Assembly (NCBI GenBank): GCA_016201435.1
Contig: JACQCT010000013.1
Coordinates: forward strand, 1 to 48,406
Direction of reading: 5' to 3'
DNA length: 48,406 nucleotides
Source: Nitrososphaerota archaeon
Lineage (GTDB): Archaea; Thermoproteota; Nitrososphaeria; Nitrososphaerales; Nitrosopumilaceae
Numbering within the stretch: position 1 is the stretch's first letter; each line of letters begins with the position of its first letter. Below, in pieces: positions 18,793 to 27,011 of this stretch. Position numbers and translations under genes: made by a program. The notes under the pieces are model-generated. The model was given only the letters and a program-made list of their open reading frames with translations. It ran no database searches and was not told the origin of the DNA.

Positions 18793-19338
18793 TCAAATTT
18801 TCTTTCTATCTATGAAGAAAATTATCGTACCAGCTATTATGACTGTAATTCCACTAATGGCCACGCCAACTCCTATCCAAACTTGATTTATCAAATCATG
18901 GTACTGTACAGTGGTAAATTCAAGATAACTGTGCGGAGTATGTGAAGATGAGAAATTATCACTTACTATGCCGTTTACTGTCACAGAATCATTTCCAATA
19001 TTTTTTAATGCGACTTCATAAATGTCTCCTACTTTAGAATTCTGCAGAATAGGTGTCAATTCTTTTGTAAACTGCTGATCCAAATCCGGCGTACCATTTT
19101 TTTTGATTGATAATTTAACTGGAATATTTTTGGGCTCAGTCCATAAGATCAGTATTATATCATGATCATTCGTTGCTTTAATTGTGAACACATTAAGGCC
19201 ACCACTTTTGTAGGTGGCACTTGGAATTAGGTATTTTTTAAGATCTTCCGTACCAGAGCTGAAAAATATTCCAGCAACAACCGATCCACTAACAAACAAA
19301 GATACACCAACTATAATCAAAATTAAACCTCGCTTCAC
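18793..19338 (-). CDS. Hypothetical protein with two membrane helices
   Basis: Not recognised by family. The 181-residue protein has a hydrophobic helix at each end (about 4-26 and 152-176) enclosing a beta-rich outer domain with an emp24/GOLD-like look (NVFTIKATNDHDIILILWTE). Start GTG, with the second gene of the operon (18348-18785) 7 bases downstream. It diverges from the repeat-rich surface protein gene at 19357. Confidence 0.65.
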   Translation of the reverse strand: MKRGLILIIVGVSLFVSGSVVAGIFFSSGTEDLKKYLIPSATYKSGGLNVFTIKATNDHDIILILWTEPKNIPVKLSIKKNGTPDLDQQFTKELTPILQNSKVGDIYEVALKNIGNDSVTVNGIVSDNFSSSHTPHSYLEFTTVQYHDLINQVWIGVGVAISGITVIIAGTIIFFIDRKKI

Positions 19339-19356
19339 AACGATATTACTTTCGTA

Positions 19357-20697
19357 TTGATCTTAAAGATTCTCCAACAAATCATAACATTCGATCATTC
19401 TTTTATACTGAGGACTACGCTTTATCTGTGGGTTGGTCATCTGAAAAAAATTCTAGTTCTTCCAGTTTTAGTCACATTGATTTTTGTTCTTTCTACACAA
19501 CAGGCACATGCAACAACGTTTACTGTATCTGATCAGGCATCATGTGAATCATTGGGTGCTACTTGGGATCCTAACTCAGGATGTGTTATATCCAATCTTA
19601 CAATTAATTCCGGCGATACGTTGCAAATTACTGGTTCGTGTTTAGTCACCAACCAACTCGGTGTAACTCTTACCATCAATTCCGGCGCCAATCTTATAGT
19701 TGATAGCAGTAGCTGCCTGACCATAAATTATCATGATACACTTGCGGTCAACTCAGGTGCTTCCGCTGACATCTCTGGTTTCTTGAACACCAATCTCTAT
19801 ACTACCATTAACAACTCAGGCTCCTTTACAATTAACTCTGGCGGCGTTATGGGTCCTGATGGCGATTTCAATAACTTTGATACCTTCACCAACTCTGGTA
19901 CTGTTGATATAGAAGCAGGCACCATAAACAATTCTGGCGCTTTCACCAACTCTGGCAACATCAAGGTACCAAATGGAGCCATAAACAATTCTGGCACTTT
20001 CACCAACTACGGTACCATCCATAATGGAATCGTAAACTTTTCAGACGGTGGCATCTTCACCAATTCAGGCACTTTCACCAACTCTGGTACCATCAGCACT
20101 GATCTCGGTTCATTCGCCAACAATTCTGATGGCATAATCACAAACTCCGGCACTTTCTCTATTGGGAATGCTGGAAATTTTGTCAATTCGGGTATTTTCA
20201 ATAATTTTGATGCTATCACAAACTCCGGTATTTTCAATAATTTTGATACTTTCACCAACTCCGGTACCATAACCAATCATTGCGGTGGTATAATCAATAA
20301 TTCTGGTACAATTAGTGGTAACCCAGTCATAAACGAACCATGTATAACATCAGGAAGAATGGCAGGAATTGGAGCCTTGGACAGTAACACAAAATTTGTA
20401 TTTGATACAAAATCTAATGGAACCGCAATAAAAGGAGGAATCCAGTATGCGGACAAGACAGGAAAGATACTTTTGCAAAGTGTATCAATCACATCATTTA
20501 ATGTCAATTCTGATGGCATTCATGGAACATTTGGCGGTACTGCCAAAGTCAATGGTAATTCTGGCTTTACATTTACTGTAACAGTAGAAGATAATGGCAC
20601 TCCGGGTAACAATGACAAGTTCTCAATTACAATAAATGAGTTGAGTTACACAAAGAGTGGTACTTTAGCAATAGGCAACATAGCGGTTCACAAATAA
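19357..20697 (+). CDS. Secreted N-S-G repeat (beta-solenoid) surface protein
   Basis: About 446 residues. A hydrophobic signal peptide (KKILVLPVLVTLIFVLSTQQAHA, in outline residues 30-52) ends in AHA and is followed by an extracellular chain. Residues about 140-325 are made of degenerate short units such as TFTNSGT and IFNNFD, typical of a beta-solenoid. The last ~110 residues form a separate immunoglobulin-like domain (FTFTVTVEDNGTPGNNDKFSI) resembling post-COAP domains. No ATG precedes the signal peptide: TTG 19357 is the best formal start, but a later non-ATG start near 19441 would give a more usual signal peptide. Confidence 0.75.
   Translation: MILKILQQIITFDHSFILRTTLYLWVGHLKKILVLPVLVTLIFVLSTQQAHATTFTVSDQASCESLGATWDPNSGCVISNLTINSGDTLQITGSCLVTNQLGVTLTINSGANLIVDSSSCLTINYHDTLAVNSGASADISGFLNTNLYTTINNSGSFTINSGGVMGPDGDFNNFDTFTNSGTVDIEAGTINNSGAFTNSGNIKVPNGAINNSGTFTNYGTIHNGIVNFSDGGIFTNSGTFTNSGTISTDLGSFANNSDGIITNSGTFSIGNAGNFVNSGIFNNFDAITNSGIFNNFDTFTNSGTITNHCGGIINNSGTISGNPVINEPCITSGRMAGIGALDSNTKFVFDTKSNGTAIKGGIQYADKTGKILLQSVSITSFNVNSDGIHGTFGGTAKVNGNSGFTFTVTVEDNGTPGNNDKFSITINELSYTKSGTLAIGNIAVHK
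19790..20300 (+). repeat. Degenerate in-gene repeat encoding N-S-G units
   Basis: The DNA shows repeated short blocks such as TTCACCAACTCTGG and AACTCCGGTATTTTCAA. Two nearly identical 33-base units stand in tandem around 20187-20265. Such tandem DNA can change copy number by slippage, altering the length of the encoded solenoid. Confidence 0.75.
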
Positions 20698-20811
20698 GAA
20701 ACAGATAGGATTACGAAGGAATGCATGCAACAAAGTTTACAATTTCAACCACTTGGCAAAAGCCAAATTGTCATAACTAAATTTAATTAGAAAAGAACAC
20801 ATTAAGAATCT

Positions 20812-20931
20812 GTGATCTTTGGACTGTGTTCGATCTGCAAATTACACAGGAATCTTGTATTGACAGATTCAAATCATAATGGTAAACAGATCTGGATTTG
20901 TGAAGATTGTTTTAGAATAAAAAATAGATAA
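20812..20931 (+). CDS. Small zinc-ribbon protein, 39 residues
   Basis: A short open frame from GTG 20812 to TAA with two knuckles, C6-x2-C9 and C30-x2-C33, joined by a polar linker; the aromatic WICEDC ending is typical of small archaeal zinc ribbons. An in-frame stop lies three codons upstream, fixing the start near GTG. It converges with the thioredoxin gene with 5 bases between them. Function unknown. Confidence 0.6.
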   Translation: MIFGLCSICKLHRNLVLTDSNHNGKQIWICEDCFRIKNR

Positions 20932-20936
20932 AATGT

Positions 20937-21299
20937 CTAAATTTTCTTTAAGGCATTTTCTATCATGTTTTTGAGAGACATTTTTGCGTTTGAGCTTACT
21001 CCAACTTGCTGTGAAACAATATTTCCCTCATTAAATACCGCTAAGGTAGGTATACTAAAGACATTATACTTTGAGGCAATCTCATTGTTCTGGTCCACGT
21101 TTACCTTGACAAAACTTACCTTGTCTGAATATTCGCTTGCAATCTCTTCGACTATTGGACCAACTGCTCTGCATGGCCCACACCATGGTGCCCAGAAATC
21201 AACAAAGACAGGAATCTTGGATTTTACTATCTCATCTTCCCATTGATTTGATGTGATTTCTTTTACATGAACATCTTTGTTTTGTATTTGATTTTCCAT
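20937..21299 (-). CDS. trxA: Thioredoxin
   Basis: 120 residues from ATG 21299, chosen because a strong Shine-Dalgarno (GAGGTGATA) lies just upstream and the longer frame adds a non-thioredoxin extension. The active site WCGPC lies at 39-43, and cis-Pro SIPTLAVF follows. It is a cytoplasmic dithiol reductant with a short charged N-terminal extension of about 20 residues. It diverges from an HxlR regulator and shares an AT-rich promoter region with it. Confidence 0.94.
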   Translation of the reverse strand: MENQIQNKDVHVKEITSNQWEDEIVKSKIPVFVDFWAPWCGPCRAVGPIVEEIASEYSDKVSFVKVNVDQNNEIASKYNVFSIPTLAVFNEGNIVSQQVGVSSNAKMSLKNMIENALKKI

Positions 21300-21325
21300 C
21301 TTCTTATCACCTCTATTTTCTATAC

Positions 21326-21353
21326 TAACTATACAAAGGTAACTATATAAATT
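21326..21353. promoter_or_regulatory. Divergent trx/hxlR promoter with TAACTATACAAA motif
   Basis: The 94 bases between trxA and the HxlR gene hold a TATA-like box for trxA (minus-strand TTTATATAG, about 21345-21353) and a 12-base motif TAACTATACAAA (21326-21337) that recurs exactly at 21903-21914 in the TFB promoter. A related half TAACTATAT lies at 21341-21349. Candidate operator of the neighbouring HxlR protein. Confidence 0.5.
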
Positions 21354-21393
21354 GGAAAGTGATAATAATGAAATCAAGTGAGGATATGGTAAG

Positions 21394-21804
21394 TTGAAAG
21401 AAGAGGAATGCAAAGTATTGCTGGATAGTATGAAGGCATGTCCAATTGATAATACTTTTAAAATAATTGGAAAAAAATTTACTGTTCACATTTTACGTAA
21501 TATGACACAGCTTAGTCAGAGTAGATTTAATGAGTTTCTAGATTCAATTGAAGGGATAAACCCAAAAACACTCTCTGCAAGACTGCGTGAAATGGAAAAA
21601 AACGGTATAATAGAAAGAAGTGTTTTTCCTGGTACTCCCGTAAAAATTGAGTACACCATAACAAAAAAAGGAAAAGCGCTAAAACCTATACTTGAACAGA
21701 TGGCTGCCTTTTCCATGCAATATTGTTCAAAAGAAGTATTCAAGGATGGCAAGCCACGAACATACAGGCAAGTCTTTGAAAAACCACCAGAGATTCTAAA
21801 ATAA
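21394..21804 (+). CDS. HxlR-family winged-helix transcription regulator
   Basis: 136 residues. The body from about residue 15 (CPIDNTFKIIGKKFTVHILRNM) follows the HxlR pattern; the recognition region FNEFLDSIEGINPKTLSARLREMEKNGIIER and the wing VKIEYTITKKGKAL are clear. Some HxlR proteins sense reactive electrophiles or redox state through Cys; C6, C16 and C110 are present here. Start TTG 21394 follows a GAGGAT ribosome site by 8 bases; ATG 21430 is possible. Its position between thioredoxin and TFB/FMN reductase suggests redox-responsive control. Confidence 0.88.
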   Translation: MKEEECKVLLDSMKACPIDNTFKIIGKKFTVHILRNMTQLSQSRFNEFLDSIEGINPKTLSARLREMEKNGIIERSVFPGTPVKIEYTITKKGKALKPILEQMAAFSMQYCSKEVFKDGKPRTYRQVFEKPPEILK

Positions 21805-21879
21805 ATTCGTTCATGTATGATTATATCAAATTAGAAACTTACTACAAGTTAATCTGGTTTCGGTAAACTCACTTACCTG

Positions 21880-21914
21880 TTTAAATAGTTACATGTGTAT
21901 AGTAACTATACAAA
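21880..21914 (+). promoter_or_regulatory. TFB promoter: TATA box and GTATAG-TAA-CTATAC palindrome
   Basis: A TATA box TTTAAATAG (21880-21888) stands about 27 bases before the inferred transcription start. The start region holds a perfect 6+3+6 inverted repeat GTATAG-TAA-CTATAC (21897-21911), which overlaps the motif TAACTATACAAA shared with the trx/hxlR promoter. A protein bound here would block initiation. This fits autoregulation or HxlR control, which is inference. Confidence 0.55.
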
Positions 21915-22873
21915 TGATAGTGAAAAACAAATCCAACAAGCAAGTATTAATCCACGAGGAATCAAGCAAATTTCCAAAAATTTGTACCCAAAATAATGGG
22001 ATCCACGGACCATTGATTACTGATAGTATTCGTGGTGAGATTTTTTGTGGCAGTTGTGGATTGGTCTTAGTAGACAAAGTTGAAGATTCAGGTCCTGAAC
22101 AGCATTCATTTACTTTAGAACAATACAATGAGAGGAGTAGGACTGGCATAGGATCAGCTTTATCCATCGATGACAAGGGCCTGTCTACCGTAATTGGCAC
22201 TAAAGACAAAGACGCGGCAGGTAATTCAATATCATCATCTATGAAATACACTTTCAATAGACTACGAACATGGGACAGTAGAAGTAAAACCGATTCAACT
22301 GAACGAAGTTTAAGATCAGCATTTGTGATTCTTAATACGCTAAAATCAAAACTTGACCTTTCTGATACCATTGTAGAAAGAGCTGCTTATCTATACAGAA
22401 AAGCATTGACAAAAAAAATTACTCAAGGAAGAACCATTGTGGGAATAATGCTAGCGTCACTTTATGCTGCATGCAGGGAAACAAATGCGCCACGAACACT
22501 ACAGGATATTGCAAGTGCTGGAAATATAACAGTTAAAGATCTTTCAAGACATTATAGGATATTATTTAACACACTAGGTCTACAATTGGAATCTTATGAT
22601 TCAACTGATTTTGTAACTAGGATATCAAGTACTGTGGGTCTAAATGAAAAAACAAAAAGAGGTGCACTAGATATATTGTCCAAAGCAAAGGAAAAAGGAA
22701 TAACTGAAGGAAAAAACCCCATGTCGCTTGCAGCTTCTGCACTTTACCTATCCTCTGTAATTAATGAAGAGAGCACAACTCAGAAAAAAATAGCTGATGC
22801 ATCTGGGATTAGCAGTGTAACAATAAGAAATGTGGGAAAGTTAATTAGAAAAAATCTAGGCATGGATAATTAA
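21914..22873 (+). CDS. Transcription initiation factor B paralogue (TFB)
   Basis: About 319 residues from ATG 21914, chosen because the TATA box places transcription start just before it; an ATG seven codons earlier (21893) would lie upstream of that start. Two cyclin-fold repeats are clear (about 115-215 and 220-319) with the ARTLQDIASAGNITVKDLSRHYR helix-turn-helix. The N-terminal zinc ribbon is altered: C45 and C48 are present (FCGSC) but the first knuckle is C24-TQN. TFB recruits RNA polymerase to TATA-bound promoters; paralogues give promoter selectivity. The next gene overlaps its stop by one base. Confidence 0.93.
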   Translation: MIVKNKSNKQVLIHEESSKFPKICTQNNGIHGPLITDSIRGEIFCGSCGLVLVDKVEDSGPEQHSFTLEQYNERSRTGIGSALSIDDKGLSTVIGTKDKDAAGNSISSSMKYTFNRLRTWDSRSKTDSTERSLRSAFVILNTLKSKLDLSDTIVERAAYLYRKALTKKITQGRTIVGIMLASLYAACRETNAPRTLQDIASAGNITVKDLSRHYRILFNTLGLQLESYDSTDFVTRISSTVGLNEKTKRGALDILSKAKEKGITEGKNPMSLAASALYLSSVINEESTTQKKIADASGISSVTIRNVGKLIRKNLGMDN

Positions 22874-23490
22874 TGAAAACCCTTCTGGTAAAATACACTC
22901 CGCGTAATGAAAGATCCAGTACCAAAAAGTTATTGGATGCATTTAGAGAAAATATAAAAAATTCTGAGATTGAAGAGCTTGATCTTTCTAAAGATGTGCC
23001 TGATATGTTTTTGGAAGGGAACTTGTTAGCCTATATTCAACGTAATTATCTTGGGAATAACCTCACGCCAGAACAGAAAAAACAAATGTCAAAAATGGAT
23101 CGTATGACAGAGCAGCTAAAGTCAGCTGATGTTGTGGTTGTTGCTTTTCCAATGAATAATTTCTCAATGTCTGCACCTGTCAAAGCATGGTTTGATTCTG
23201 TAATGCTAAAAGGCCAGACATGGGATGTAAAAAATGGTAACTATGTTGGACTGATGAATGGCAGAAAAGCACTGGTGCTAGTGACAAGTGGAGGATTTTA
23301 TAGCAAAGAACCAATGGCAGCATGGGAACATGCGTTGTCGCTAACAAAGATTGAATTTCAATTCATGGGATATTCCGATGTTCAAGGAATACTGGCAGAG
23401 GGTATGAATGCAGGAGATGATGTCAAATCAGCCAATCTGAAAAAATCAATTGAACAAGTGCAATCTATTGCACAAGCATGGCATAAATAA
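22873..23490 (+). CDS. FMN-dependent NAD(P)H reductase, azoreductase/flavodoxin-fold family
   Basis: 205 residues with a flavodoxin-like fold: TPRNERSSTKKLLDAF near the N-terminus binds FMN phosphate; ADVVVVAFPMNNFSMSAPVKAWFDSV (about 85-110) and LVTSGGFY are the isoalloxazine-binding loops of AcpD-type enzymes, which reduce quinones or azo compounds. It is translationally coupled to the TFB paralogue (TAATG), an unusual pairing that suggests the TFB and the reductase serve one stress response. Confidence 0.88.
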   Translation: MKTLLVKYTPRNERSSTKKLLDAFRENIKNSEIEELDLSKDVPDMFLEGNLLAYIQRNYLGNNLTPEQKKQMSKMDRMTEQLKSADVVVVAFPMNNFSMSAPVKAWFDSVMLKGQTWDVKNGNYVGLMNGRKALVLVTSGGFYSKEPMAAWEHALSLTKIEFQFMGYSDVQGILAEGMNAGDDVKSANLKKSIEQVQSIAQAWHK

Positions 23491-23512
23491 AAAACAAATC
23501 CGTACCAATGTG

Positions 23513-26203
23513 TTATCTTTTCTTTTTTGATTTCTTAGTTTTTGATTTATTTTTTTCTAATTTTTCTAAAAGTACAGCTTGGGCTGCTGCAAGAATTGCA
23601 ATAGGAATTCTATGTGACGAGGCACTAACATAACTAAGTTTGGCCTTGTGACAGAACTTGATTGAATTTGGGTCTCCTCCATGCTCACCGCAAATTCCAA
23701 TCTCGAGATTTGGCTTGATGCTTCTTCCCTTTGCTATGGCAATTTGCATTAAACTTCCTACTCCATTTACATCAAGGGATTGGAAGGGGTTTTCAACAAG
23801 AACCTCTTTTTCAAGGTATTCTGGAAGGAATTTGCCTTCTGCATCTTCCCTGCTAAAGCTAAAAACTGCCTGTGACAAATCGTTTGTACCAAAACTAAAG
23901 AATTCCGCAGTTTTGGCCATCTCATCTGCAGTAAGACACCCTCTTACGACTTCAAGCATTGTTCCAAAGTTTATCCTTAATTTTATTTTGTATCTTGATT
24001 CCACATCAGATTTTATCTGATCATATATTTTCTTAATTTTTTCTAGTTCTGTGGCTATTCCAACCTGCGGTACCATTATTTGTGCATGCGCATCTACTTT
24101 TTCTTTTACAAGCTCGGCAGCTGCCTCGCAAATTGCTCTAATTTGCATCTCATAAATCTCAGGAAATGTAATGCCTAATCTGACACCGCGATGTCCCATC
24201 ATGGGATTGATTTCAGCAAGTTCTCTTGCACGATTAAAGATTTTCTTGGTGATTTCAATTTCGTTGGGATTGTTTTGCTTTTCAAGTGAATGCATCTTGT
24301 TGATTAATTCCTCAATGTTTGGGAGAAATTCATGTAACGGTGGATCTAATAGTCGTATGGTAACATGATATCCTTTCATTGCTTTTAGAATTTCTTTAAA
24401 GTCGCTTTTTTGTAGAACCATTAATTTTTCTAACACTGCTTTTCTTTCGTATACTGTTTGTGTCATTATCATCTCAACAAAAAGGCCAAGTCTATCTTGA
24501 GCATTGAACATTCTTTCTGTTCTGCAGAGGCCTATTCCCTTTGCACCATATTCTCTTGCAAGCTTTGCTCCTTCAGGAGTATCTGCATTTGCTCTAATTC
24601 CTAATCTCTTAATATTTTCTGACCATTTTAGTATGGTTCTAAAATCATCTGTGATTTTGGGCTCTATTGTTGGCACTTCACCCATGAAAACTTGTCCATC
24701 ACTGCCGTCTATTGTGATTACATCGCCTTCAAGTACTGTTTTATTTTCTACCTGGAATTTTTTTGATGCGTAATCTATCTTCATATCAGAACATCCGACA
24801 ATACATGGTTTGCCCATTCCACGTGCTACAACTGCTGCATGAGATGTCTTTCCACCTCGGCTAGTGAGAATTCCAACTGATGCAAAAAATGCAGGGACAT
24901 CTTCAGGCTTTGTCTCTTCTCTTACTAGTATCACCTTAACTCCGCTCTCTCCCATCGTTACAGCTTTTTTTACATCAAATATCACTATTCCAGTGGCTGC
25001 GCCTGGTGACGCTGCAATTCCTTTCACTATTGATGGATAATTTTTTGCTGCTGATGAATCAATAGTTTTGTGTAAGAGCTGGTCTAGTTGTTCCGGTTGT
25101 AGTCTAAGTATTGCTCTGTCTTTTGAAATTAATTTTTCTTTTACCATATCAACAGATGTTTTAATCATCCCTATGGCATTCATTTTTGCAGAACGTGTTT
25201 GTAACATGTAGAACTTGCCTTGTTCCATTGTAAACTCCAAGTCTTGTGGTTCCTTGTAATGTCTTTCAAGTTTCTTACATGTTTTTATGAGATGTGCATA
25301 AGTTTTTGGTAATTCTTTTGCTAAATTATCAATTGGGTGCCCAGTTCGTATTCCTGCTACGACATCTTCTCCTTGGGCATTAACAAGATATTCTCCAAAT
25401 ACTTTTTTTGTTCCATCTCCAGGGTTTCGGGTAAATACAACTCCTGTAGCACTGTCATTTCCCATGTTACCAAAGACCATGGTAACAACATTTACCGCAG
25501 TTCCATTTGCAATATCCTTTGTAATCTTGTATTTTTCTCGATATACTATAGCTCGCTCTCCCATCCAGCTTCTAAAGACTGCCTCGATTGCTAACTCTAG
25601 TTGTTTGTAAGGATCCTCTGGAAATGGCTTTCCTAGATGATTTTCACATATTGATTTGTATTCTGAGACTATATTTTTGAGAGAATCCTCGTTAAGGTCA
25701 CTATCTATTTGGACGCCTTGAGTATGTTTTGTTCTCTCCAAGACCTCATTAAATTTTTCATCATTAATTCCAAAAACTACTTTTCCAAACAACTGGAGAA
25801 ACCTGCGATAAGAATCCCACGCAAATCTTGGATTGTTACTTTTTTTTGCAAGACCTATTATTGTTTTATTATTTAATCCCAAGTTTAGAATAGTATCCAT
25901 CATTCCTGGCATGGAAATGGCAGCACCTGATCTTACTGACACCAAAAGCGGATTTTGAATTGAACCAAAACTTTTACCTGTTTTCTTTTCTATTTTTGCA
26001 ATGTTTTTCTTGACCTCGTTCATTAGATTGCGTGGCAGTTTTTTGCCATTAGCGTAATACCAGTTGCATACTTCGGTTGTAATTGTAAAACCTGGAGGGA
26101 CTGGTAGGCCAAGCTTTGTCATCTCAGCTAGACCTGCACCTTTTCCACCAAACAATTTTTTATTAGCGCCATCGCCTTCGTTGAAAAAATAAACTGATTT
26201 CAT
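23513..26203 (-). CDS. ppdK: Pyruvate, phosphate dikinase
   Basis: Interconverts pyruvate, ATP and phosphate with PEP, AMP and pyrophosphate; in autotrophic archaea it supplies PEP for gluconeogenesis. About 896 residues from ATG 26203 (a TTG three codons earlier is also open). Seen: N-terminal ATP-grasp with FGGKGAGLAEMTKLGLPVPPG, swivelling domain TSRGGKTSHAAVVARGMG with the phospho-His, and C-terminal PEP domain CGEHGGDP. The tail is lysine-rich. It converges with the FMN reductase gene, 22 bases apart. Confidence 0.97.
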   Translation of the reverse strand: MKSVYFFNEGDGANKKLFGGKGAGLAEMTKLGLPVPPGFTITTEVCNWYYANGKKLPRNLMNEVKKNIAKIEKKTGKSFGSIQNPLLVSVRSGAAISMPGMMDTILNLGLNNKTIIGLAKKSNNPRFAWDSYRRFLQLFGKVVFGINDEKFNEVLERTKHTQGVQIDSDLNEDSLKNIVSEYKSICENHLGKPFPEDPYKQLELAIEAVFRSWMGERAIVYREKYKITKDIANGTAVNVVTMVFGNMGNDSATGVVFTRNPGDGTKKVFGEYLVNAQGEDVVAGIRTGHPIDNLAKELPKTYAHLIKTCKKLERHYKEPQDLEFTMEQGKFYMLQTRSAKMNAIGMIKTSVDMVKEKLISKDRAILRLQPEQLDQLLHKTIDSSAAKNYPSIVKGIAASPGAATGIVIFDVKKAVTMGESGVKVILVREETKPEDVPAFFASVGILTSRGGKTSHAAVVARGMGKPCIVGCSDMKIDYASKKFQVENKTVLEGDVITIDGSDGQVFMGEVPTIEPKITDDFRTILKWSENIKRLGIRANADTPEGAKLAREYGAKGIGLCRTERMFNAQDRLGLFVEMIMTQTVYERKAVLEKLMVLQKSDFKEILKAMKGYHVTIRLLDPPLHEFLPNIEELINKMHSLEKQNNPNEIEITKKIFNRARELAEINPMMGHRGVRLGITFPEIYEMQIRAICEAAAELVKEKVDAHAQIMVPQVGIATELEKIKKIYDQIKSDVESRYKIKLRINFGTMLEVVRGCLTADEMAKTAEFFSFGTNDLSQAVFSFSREDAEGKFLPEYLEKEVLVENPFQSLDVNGVGSLMQIAIAKGRSIKPNLEIGICGEHGGDPNSIKFCHKAKLSYVSASSHRIPIAILAAAQAVLLEKLEKNKSKTKKSKKKR

Positions 26204-26540
26204 ACTAAGCAATTCGTAATTAAATTACATGGCATAATAAAGGATACCATATTTAGGCAAATGAGTTTACTTACAGAGTAAAAAAGAACCCAGTACTCCT
26301 TCGTAAGAAATATGATAGTAGATAATCATATCTGGGTTGCCTGAAATTTTACAACCTATACTCGATGAACTCTATATTGAAGACAATGCATGATAAAGAG
26401 ATTATCAGAAAAAACGATAGAATTTACAAGAAAAGGTCGACATATCGAAAATAGAATTATGATCTAAATTATTGAAGCCACATTTCCAGCTGGCAAAAAT
26501 AATCAAATCCTCTAAGAAAAATTATGTGTATTTCATAATA
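26204..26540. other. Intergenic stretch without a supported gene
   Basis: This holds the promoter side of ppdK and then about 300 bases with no convincing frame. An imperfect inverted repeat AACCCAG (26288-26294) with CTGGGTT (26332-26338) is visible. Together with the decayed frames downstream, it looks like remnant DNA. Confidence 0.4.
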
Positions 26541-26738
26541 ATGGTATACGGAAGAATGGTGTCAAAAAAGAAATTCTGGGTGTTCCGAAGGGGCATCAGA
26601 ATGGGTATCGCCTATGTCCAGTATTGATTGTACGAGTACACAGGTTATGATTTGTTGCAGAAAGAGGTTATTTCCAAATGTGGAAATCAGGGTGTAACCA
26701 TGAAAGACTTGCTAGTGTTCATCACAAGCGAATTATAA
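26541..26738 (+). pseudogene. Probable decayed small gene with one in-frame stop
   Basis: A 65-codon frame from ATG 26541 to TAA 26738 reads through like protein (KKKFWVFRRGIRMGIAYVQY, then YDLLQKEVISKCGNQG and MKDLLVFITSEL) but is broken by a TGA at 26625-26627. No family is recognised. The next small frame starts 9 bases after its end, as in an operon. Confidence 0.35.
26670..26687. promoter_or_regulatory. 18-bp palindrome ATTTCCA-N4-TGGAAAT
   Basis: Perfect 7-bp arms around AATG. The same ATTTCCA-N4-TGGAAAT pattern occurs at 46749-46766 in front of another small gene, 20 kb away. A candidate operator lying about 60 bases before the small frame at 26747. Confidence 0.4.
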
Positions 26739-26746
26739 TATAGTAT

Positions 26747-26881
26747 ATGGATGATAAACCCAAAAAAAGCGAGAGGAACATATCCGATCTAGAAATAGAT
26801 GCCTTTGACCTGCTGGATGGAAAAATGGGCGATGTTGTAATGGAACGTATGCATCGACAAATTTTCTCCAAATTGAGCTAG
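26747..26881 (+). CDS. Hypothetical small charged protein, 44 residues
   Basis: Open from ATG 26747 to TAG 26881: a lysine/glutamate-rich start, then a helical acidic stretch (ISDLEIDAFDLLDGKMGD) and a basic end. No family recognised and it may be a leftover of a larger gene. Support is limited to an intact frame, protein-like composition and position after the broken gene. Confidence 0.3.
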   Translation: MDDKPKKSERNISDLEIDAFDLLDGKMGDVVMERMHRQIFSKLS

Positions 26882-27011
26882 TAGACGACAAAAATGTTCA
26901 TTGATACAGGAATAGAATCATTCATAATTATGAAAAAATTTGACGAAATTAAATTACAAAGAACAAAATGAGTTACTGATTCAATATTACGCACCTGTTT
27001 TGGTTGGATTC

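Noticed and set aside
19406-19416. GAGGACTACGC as an eighth palindromic site
   Set aside because: Only one arm is present; the left arm is missing.
21300-21413. N-terminal extension of thioredoxin
   Set aside because: A strong ribosome site precedes the internal ATG at 21299, and the extension overlaps the hxlR start.
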